From positions 1-55,859 of the forward strand of contig NZ_BBPI01000009.1 in assembly GCF_000787715.1 (NCBI RefSeq): 55,859 nucleotides of DNA. The letters are read 5' to 3'. Position 1 is the stretch's first letter. Each line of letters begins with the position of its first letter. Positions 50,688 to 55,859 of the stretch are shown here, piece after piece. The DNA is from Sphingomonas parapaucimobilis NBRC 15100 (GTDB taxonomy: Bacteria > Pseudomonadota > Alphaproteobacteria > Sphingomonadales > Sphingomonadaceae). The position numbers and the translations under genes are program-made. The notes beneath the pieces were generated by a model. The model was not told the DNA's origin. It made no database searches and saw only the letters and a program-made list of their open reading frames with translations.

Positions 50688-52202
50688 ATGACGGAAATGA
50701 CGCCCGCCCGCCCGGCTTTTTCGATGCCGCTTAGGTTCAATCTGTTCCTGAACCGACCGATCGGCGCGGCGCTGGTCCTGCTGGCCTTTGCCGTGCTGAC
50801 CCGGATGCGCGACTTCGGCAATCCGGTCGCCCATGTCGACGAGCAATATTATCTGCTGGTCGGCGATCGCATCCTGCACGGCGCACGGCTCTATATCGAT
50901 CTGTGGGACCGCAAGCCGCCGGGGCTGTTCCTGTTGTTCGCCAGCTTCCGCCTGCTGCCGGGTGACGGGTTCCTGGCCTATCAGCTGGTCGGCGCGGCCT
51001 GCACCGCGGCTACCGGCTGGCTCGTCTGGCTGGCTGCGCGGCGCATGGGGCTCGGCTTCCCGGCGGGACTGGCGGCGGGGGCCGCCTATATCCTGTGGCT
51101 GCCGCTGCTCAGCGGGGGAAGCGGCCAGTCGCCGGTCTTCTACAATCTGGCGATGACCGCCGCTGCGGTGCTGACGCTGGAATTGCCGCGCCTGGCCGAG
51201 CGGCGCGCGGTCGGCGCGATCATCGTCAGCGGCGCCATCGCCTGTCTGCTGGCGGGCATCGCGATCCAGATCAAATATACCCCGCTGGTCGAGGGGGCGT
51301 TTTTCGGCCTTGCGCATCTCTGGTATCTCTGGCGGGCGCGGGCGGGCGTCGTGGTTGTGGTGCTGGCGGCACTGGCCTGGATGGTGCTCGGCCTGCTGCC
51401 CACCGCGCTGGTCGTGCTGTATTTCTGGCTTGGGGATACAGCGGCATTCGACGCCTTCTGGTTCGCCAATTTCACCTCGATCACGCTGCGGCGCGGCTAT
51501 CCGGCGGCCAAGATCATCGGGCGGCTTGCCGGGATCGGCGGGCAACTGCTGCCGCTGATCGCCTGTGCGCTCTATAGCTGGCGCCAGGGGCCGAAGCATC
51601 CGGCGCTGACGCTGACCCGCATCTGGCTGGGCTTCGCACTGGTGGCCTTTGCGATGATCGGGGCGTTTTTCGACCATTATGCCCTGCCGCTGGTCGCCCC
51701 GCTGGCGCTCGCCGCCGCCCCGGCCTTCGCGCTCAGCCGAAAGGCGGTGGTTGCGGTGTTCACGATCGGGGCCGCGCTGTTCGTCTTCCACTCCGCCACC
51801 AACGACCCGGGCGAGGGCGACGGCATCCGCCGCATGGCGAAGGCGATGGCGGCGGTGGACGGGCGCGAATGCCCTTATGTCTTTGCGGGCGACTCCAGCC
51901 TTTACCATCTGTCGGGCGGCTGCATTCCGACCGCTTACGCCTTTCCCTCCTCGCTGGCCTATGAGGCGGAGCGCGGCGCAATCGGGATCGACGAAAGCGC
52001 CGAGGTCGCCCGCATCCTCGCCCGGCGTCCGCCCGCCATCGTGACGCTCGACGATCCCTTCTCGCCCTGGAATGCCGCGACGCAGGCCCAGGTCTCCGGC
52101 GCTTTGGCACGCGACTATCGGCTGGTCATGACGGTCCCGCGCGAGGAGCGGCATGAACTGCTGTACGTCCGCCGCGACCTGCCCGTTCCGCCAGCGAAAT
52201 AA
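50688..52202 (+). CDS. GT-C membrane glycosyltransferase (ArnT/PMT-like)
   Basis: 504-aa polytopic inner-membrane protein with about eleven hydrophobic helices. The first large periplasmic loop has VDEQYYLLVGDRI with an acidic pair, and YIDLWDRKPPGLFLLFA, typical of lipid-phosphate-dependent GT-C enzymes (ArnT, GT83, PMT). These move a sugar from undecaprenyl or polyprenyl phosphate onto lipid A, protein or glycan in the periplasm. Start set at ATG 50688; ATG 50697 is possible. Separate from the other glycan genes; acceptor unknown. Confidence 0.85.
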   Translation: MTEMTPARPAFSMPLRFNLFLNRPIGAALVLLAFAVLTRMRDFGNPVAHVDEQYYLLVGDRILHGARLYIDLWDRKPPGLFLLFASFRLLPGDGFLAYQLVGAACTAATGWLVWLAARRMGLGFPAGLAAGAAYILWLPLLSGGSGQSPVFYNLAMTAAAVLTLELPRLAERRAVGAIIVSGAIACLLAGIAIQIKYTPLVEGAFFGLAHLWYLWRARAGVVVVVLAALAWMVLGLLPTALVVLYFWLGDTAAFDAFWFANFTSITLRRGYPAAKIIGRLAGIGGQLLPLIACALYSWRQGPKHPALTLTRIWLGFALVAFAMIGAFFDHYALPLVAPLALAAAPAFALSRKAVVAVFTIGAALFVFHSATNDPGEGDGIRRMAKAMAAVDGRECPYVFAGDSSLYHLSGGCIPTAYAFPSSLAYEAERGAIGIDESAEVARILARRPPAIVTLDDPFSPWNAATQAQVSGALARDYRLVMTVPREERHELLYVRRDLPVPPAK

Positions 52203-52276
52203 AAGGCACGGTCGCGGTTGTTTTTGCCATCGCCGCCGCCCATCTCCCGCGCCGGACAAAGCTGGAGCCAAGAGCC

Positions 52277-53140
52277 ATGAGCGACGACGCCTATACCCCG
52301 CCTGCCATCTGGACCTGGGACAAGGAGAGCGGCGGGCGCTTCGCCGCCATCAACCGTCCCGTCGCCGGGGCGACGCACGACAAGGACCTGCCGGTCGGTG
52401 AGCATCCGCTCCAGCTCTATTCGATGGGCACGCCCAACGGGGTGAAGGTCACGATCCTGCTGGAGGAACTGCTCGCCGCCGGTCATGCGGGGGCGGAATA
52501 TGACGCCTGGCTGATCAGCATCGCCAATGGCGACCAGTTCGGCAGCGGCTTCGTCGCGGTCAATCCCAATTCCAAGATTCCGGCGCTGGTCGACCGGCGG
52601 GGGGCCGAGCCGCTCGCCATCTTCGAGTCCGGCGCGATCATGACCCATCTGGCGGAAAGCTTCGGCGCGTTCCTGCCGACCGAACCGGCGGCCAAGGCGC
52701 GAGTCCTGTCCTGGCTGTTCTGGCAGATGGGCAGCGCGCCGTTCCTGGGCGGCGGCTTCGGCCATTTCTATGCCTATGCGCCGGTGAAGATCGAATATCC
52801 GATCAACCGCTATGCGATGGAGGCCAAGCGCCAGCTCGACGTGCTCAACCGCCAGCTGGAGCATAACGCCTTCGTAGCGGGCGACGAATACAGCATCGCC
52901 GACATGGCGATCTGGCCCTGGTACGGGCAGTTGGTGCTGGGTGATCTCTACAACGCCGCCGAGTTTCTTCAGGTTCAGGAATACCCCCATGTCCTGCGCT
53001 GGGCGCGCGAGATGGCCGCCCGACCAGCGGTGAAGCGGGGACGGATGGTCAACCGCACCTTCGGCGAGCCCTCCGAACAGCTGGCCGAGCGTCATGACGC
53101 CAGCGATTTCGAGACGAAGACGGCGGACAAGCTCGGTTGA
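52277..53140 (+). CDS. yghU: YghU-type glutathione S-transferase family oxidoreductase
   Basis: 287-aa cytosolic protein of the nu-class GST group. It closely follows the E. coli YghU pattern from memory: WTWDKESGGRFAAINRP, GEHPLQLYSMGTPNGVKVT, NPNSKIPALVDRRG and the ending ERHDASDFETKTADK. The thioredoxin-like domain (about residues 45-130) and the all-helical domain (140-265) are both present. YghU has disulfide-bond reductase activity with glutathione or GSH-type peroxides. Monocistronic, 74 bp after the GT-C gene. Confidence 0.93.
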   Translation: MSDDAYTPPAIWTWDKESGGRFAAINRPVAGATHDKDLPVGEHPLQLYSMGTPNGVKVTILLEELLAAGHAGAEYDAWLISIANGDQFGSGFVAVNPNSKIPALVDRRGAEPLAIFESGAIMTHLAESFGAFLPTEPAAKARVLSWLFWQMGSAPFLGGGFGHFYAYAPVKIEYPINRYAMEAKRQLDVLNRQLEHNAFVAGDEYSIADMAIWPWYGQLVLGDLYNAAEFLQVQEYPHVLRWAREMAARPAVKRGRMVNRTFGEPSEQLAERHDASDFETKTADKLG

Positions 53141-53147
53141 AACTTGT

Positions 53148-53273
53148 CCTCCCCTGCAAGGGCGAGGTGGCAGCCTGAAGGGCTGACGGAGGGGGATCTT
53201 CGCGAGGCGCATCATGTGCTGCACGCCCCCTCCACCATGCTGCGCATGGTCCCCCTCCCCGCAAGCGGGGAGG
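53148..53273. repeat. Composite palindromic intergenic repeat, copy B
   Basis: About 125 bp with the same plan as the copy at 21681: an opening CCTCCCC hairpin (one interrupted arm), TGACGGAGGGGG, CCCCCTCCACCA, an internal perfect hairpin ACCATGC-TGC-GCATGGT (53234-53250), and a closing hairpin CCTCCCCGC-AA-GCGGGGAGG (53254-53273). It lies between yghU and the last gene. Confidence 0.8.
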
Positions 53274-53350
53274 ATTTGCAACGTGACGCCCGCATGTCAT
53301 CTGCCGCGAATGGCTTGATCCCTGCCGCCGACTGCGCCTTAAGTCCCGCC

Positions 53351-55744
53351 ATGCTCCCTCGCCTTCCCTTTCCGCGCCCGCTGATGGCGGTGGCGCTCGC
53401 GGCGGCCGCCCTGGTCGAAAGCCCGCTATGCGCCGCGGACCCCGCACCCTTCGACCTGCCGGGGCCAGCCTTGCGTATTTCCGTCACGCGCGGCGACCGC
53501 ACACTGCCCATCGCCGAGGTGCCCAACCTCGCCACCGGCGACCGGCTGACGATCGAGGCGGACCTGCCGCAGGACCAGCGGGCGCATTACATCCTCTTCT
53601 CCGCCTTCCTGAGCGGCGCGACCAACCCGCCGCCCAAGGACTGGGTGAAGTCGGCCGAGACCTGGAAGCCCAAGGACAAGGACCGCCGCCTGACCCTGAC
53701 CGTGCCCAAGGGCGCACGGCAGATGGCGCTGTTCCTGGTGCCGGAGACGGGTGGCGCATCGGGCACCATCGTCGATGCGGTGCGCGACCGGCCGGGCGAG
53801 TTCGTTCGCGCGGTGCAGGACCTGAACCAGGCCTCGCTCGACCGTTCGCGGCTGAACGCCTTCGTCGCGGCGATCCGCGCGCAGGAGAACAGCCACCCCG
53901 AGTTCCTGCGCACCCTAGCGCCCGCTCTGTCGAACAGCCTAGCGATCAAGCTGAACCCCGACTGCCTGGCCAAGGTGATCGAGTTGCAGGCCGCCTGTCT
54001 GCTCGAAAACCAGGAAAATCTGGTACTGGCCGACATCCATAGCAGCTCGATGACCGACACGCTGATCGGCGCGCCGACCGATCTGGCCTTGCAGGTCAGC
54101 TATACGCGCGAAGCCGGACTGGGCTATTACAGCCCCTATATCGCCGTGGTCCGCGACATTGCGCGGGTGTTCGGCGCGTTCGGCAATCCGCAATTCGGCT
54201 ATCTGCCCACATTGGCGACGCGCGACGGCGACCGGATGGCGCTGCTGCTCAACGCCGCGCCCTCCTTCGCCAAGCCCAAATCGGTGCTGGTCGCCGCCAT
54301 GCCCGCCATCGACGCGGTCAGTCCGCCGCGTCTGCGCGTCACCGGCGACGTCCCGCTCTGCGGGGCGCGGCCGGGCCTGGTCCTGCCGGTCGAGGGTGCG
54401 CCGCTGATCTACTCGACCGCGTTCGCGCGCAACATGATGGTGTCGATCACCACCGCCGACGGCAAGCGGCTCGACCTGCCCGTCCGCGCGCGCGCCGATC
54501 GCGGGGGTTATGTCCTGACCGATCCGCTGCCTTCGGGCGCCTTGTCCGGCAAGGTGTCCGCCAAGCTGCACGGCGACTGGGGCTTCGACAGTTTCGAGGG
54601 GCCGAACTTCACCCTGCAATTCCCGGGCAGCGGGGAGTGGCGCACGGACGACAGCGGACAGAGCCTGGTCGTCGGGCGTGACAACAGCGTCGCGCTGACC
54701 GGCCCGGCCGCCGCCTGCGTGACCGGCGTGACGATGCGCAGCGGCTCGGCCGCCCCGCAGTCGGTGCCCTTCACCTTGCGCGGCGCGGACGGGATCACCG
54801 TCACCCTGCCGTTGAAAGCGGCGCGGGCGGGCGACGTGACGCTGGAGGTCCAGCAGATCGGCGACGCCGCGCCGCGCACGGTCGGCTTGCGCGCCTTTTC
54901 ACCGGCCAGCCGGATCGACACGGTGACGCTGGCCAGGGGAGACCGCTTCGCGACGCTGACCGGACAGCGGCTGGATGAGATTGCCGGGGTCGAGATCGGT
55001 GACGTCCGTCTCTCGCCCGACGGCCTTACGCGTGAGGGCGATACCGACCGGCTGGTCGCCACCGCCGCCGATGGTCGCCCGCCCTCGGGCACGAGCGCGA
55101 AAGTCCGGCTGACCGATGGGCGCACCCTGTCGGTGCCGATCACCACCGCCCCGCCCCGCCCCGCCGCGACGTTGATCGCGCGCAGCCTGACCCCCAAGGC
55201 GGCGGCGGGCGCGGTGACGCTGGCCACCAAGGACGAGACGATCCTGCCCGACAATAGCCGCCTGACCTTCTCGGTTCGGGCAGGCGAAGGCACCCGGCTG
55301 GCCCCGACCGACGCGATCGAGGTCGGCACGGCGGATGGCAGCGCGTCGGTGACGCTGGAGGGCGGACACGACGTGCGGCTGTCCTCGCCCGACATCGCTG
55401 TTGCGACACTCGATCCGGCACGGCTGGGTCCGGCGGCGGCGGGGGCCTTACGCTACCGGGTGGTGCGCGGGGGCATCAAGGGCGACTGGAGTCCGCTCGC
55501 CACGCTGGTGAGGCTGCCGGGGATCGATGCGATCACCTGTGCCGCCGACGGATGCCAGATGGCGGGGCGCGACCTGTTCCTGATCGACCGGGTGGCGGCG
55601 AGTGTCGACATGGGCGCAGCAGTGAGCGTTCCGCCGGGGTTCACGGCGGCGCGGTTGACGGTGCCGCCGATGCAGAATGGGGTGCTGTACGTGACGCTGC
55701 GGGATGCGCCGGGGGTGGTGTTTACGCTGGTCCAGAGGCCATAA
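53351..55744 (+). CDS. Large secreted protein of unknown function
   Basis: 797-aa protein with a Sec signal peptide (LPRLPFPRPLMAVALAAAAL..., cleavage near residue 30 after CAA). Residues about 35-150 form a beta-rich segment; about 155-330 look mainly helical (with DLNQASLDRSRLNAFVAAIR); the rest is repetitive beta strands rich in Ala, Thr and Asp, suggesting several Ig-like or beta-sandwich modules. Six or so Cys are scattered and might form disulfides. I see no catalytic motif and recognise no family. Start at 53351 gives the only good signal peptide, downstream of the repeat at 53148. Confidence 0.75.
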   Translation: MLPRLPFPRPLMAVALAAAALVESPLCAADPAPFDLPGPALRISVTRGDRTLPIAEVPNLATGDRLTIEADLPQDQRAHYILFSAFLSGATNPPPKDWVKSAETWKPKDKDRRLTLTVPKGARQMALFLVPETGGASGTIVDAVRDRPGEFVRAVQDLNQASLDRSRLNAFVAAIRAQENSHPEFLRTLAPALSNSLAIKLNPDCLAKVIELQAACLLENQENLVLADIHSSSMTDTLIGAPTDLALQVSYTREAGLGYYSPYIAVVRDIARVFGAFGNPQFGYLPTLATRDGDRMALLLNAAPSFAKPKSVLVAAMPAIDAVSPPRLRVTGDVPLCGARPGLVLPVEGAPLIYSTAFARNMMVSITTADGKRLDLPVRARADRGGYVLTDPLPSGALSGKVSAKLHGDWGFDSFEGPNFTLQFPGSGEWRTDDSGQSLVVGRDNSVALTGPAAACVTGVTMRSGSAAPQSVPFTLRGADGITVTLPLKAARAGDVTLEVQQIGDAAPRTVGLRAFSPASRIDTVTLARGDRFATLTGQRLDEIAGVEIGDVRLSPDGLTREGDTDRLVATAADGRPPSGTSAKVRLTDGRTLSVPITTAPPRPAATLIARSLTPKAAAGAVTLATKDETILPDNSRLTFSVRAGEGTRLAPTDAIEVGTADGSASVTLEGGHDVRLSSPDIAVATLDPARLGPAAAGALRYRVVRGGIKGDWSPLATLVRLPGIDAITCAADGCQMAGRDLFLIDRVAASVDMGAAVSVPPGFTAARLTVPPMQNGVLYVTLRDAPGVVFTLVQRP

Positions 55745-55767
55745 AGCGGAATGGCATGAGATGCCCC

Positions 55768-55789
55768 CCCCTCCCCGAAAGGGGAGGGG
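55768..55789. repeat. GC-rich intergenic palindrome
   Basis: CCCCTCCCC-GAAA-GGGGAGGGG, 9-bp perfect arms, 24 bp after the stop of the secreted protein. Same arms as the palindrome at 40-61. The last 70 bp of the window show no gene. Confidence 0.75.
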
Positions 55790-55859
55790 CTCGTGGGATT
55801 CAAGGCAAAGCCACCCCGCTCCGGGGATTCCCCGGCCTTCGACTGTGCTCAGGCTGGAG

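Noticed and set aside
1..55859. CRISPR arrays, tRNA/rRNA genes, insertion sequences, prophage or attachment sites
   Set aside because: No regularly spaced repeats, no cloverleaf or rRNA segments recognised, and no transposase, integrase or phage protein among the translated genes.

Overview
The window reads as chromosomal DNA of a sphingomonad-type alphaproteobacterium (Sphingomonas or a close relative; inferred). Evidence: very high GC, dense operons with 4-bp start/stop overlaps, TonB-dependent receptors of the sphingomonad/Caulobacter carbohydrate type, FecI/FecR signalling, and dispersed CCCCTCCC-type palindromes between genes. I saw no rRNA, tRNA, CRISPR array, transposase or integrase; gene order and codon use look like ordinary chromosome.

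Left part (1-19.6 kb). An M3 peptidase, a Crp/Fnr-type regulator coupled to a 66-aa protein, a DUF475/TerC-like membrane protein and an IclR regulator precede an N-acetylglucosamine (GlcNAc) regulon on the minus strand: cutC, nagR (GntR), a SIS-domain GlcN-6-P deaminase, nagA, a GH2 beta-galactosidase, an EIIA-HPr-EI fusion and a NagE-type EIICB. A TonB-dependent receptor is divergent from it. Together they would bring GlcNAc-containing sugars across the outer membrane, phosphorylate GlcNAc on entry and convert it to fructose-6-phosphate.

Middle (19.7-37.8 kb). An LpxH-like phosphoesterase/GT4 pair, a CPA1 Na+/H+ antiporter and a DUF3667 protein are followed by five exported glycosidases: GH2 beta-mannosidase, GH3 with PA14 (beta-xylosidase type), GH125 alpha-1,6-mannosidase, GH92 alpha-mannosidase and a GH29-B-like alpha-fucosidase. 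With the GH2 galactosidase and the nag regulon these match most linkages of a plant-type complex N-glycan. This is the best-supported system in the window. A patatin-like protein and an SDR follow.

Right part (37.8-44.9 kb). Six glycan-assembly genes are joined end to end by 4-bp overlaps: a sucrose-phosphate-synthase-like GT fused to a HAD phosphatase, a MurG-like GT, a GT2/GT7-like protein, a GT4, a polysaccharide pyruvyltransferase and a GT2. A perfect FNR/FixK-type box and an 18-bp palindrome lie in front. No flippase, polymerase or lipid-priming transferase is present, so the product may be a pyruvylated glycan built on a soluble acceptor. I do not recognise this combination as a described pathway.

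Far right (44.9-55.9 kb). A minus-strand run holds a GT2, a ChbG/YdjC deacetylase, an ECF sigma factor, a FecR anti-sigma factor and an STN-type TonB receptor. Beyond it are a GT-C membrane glycosyltransferase, a YghU-type glutathione transferase and a large secreted protein of unknown function. All functional calls come from reading the translated sequences; no database search was run.
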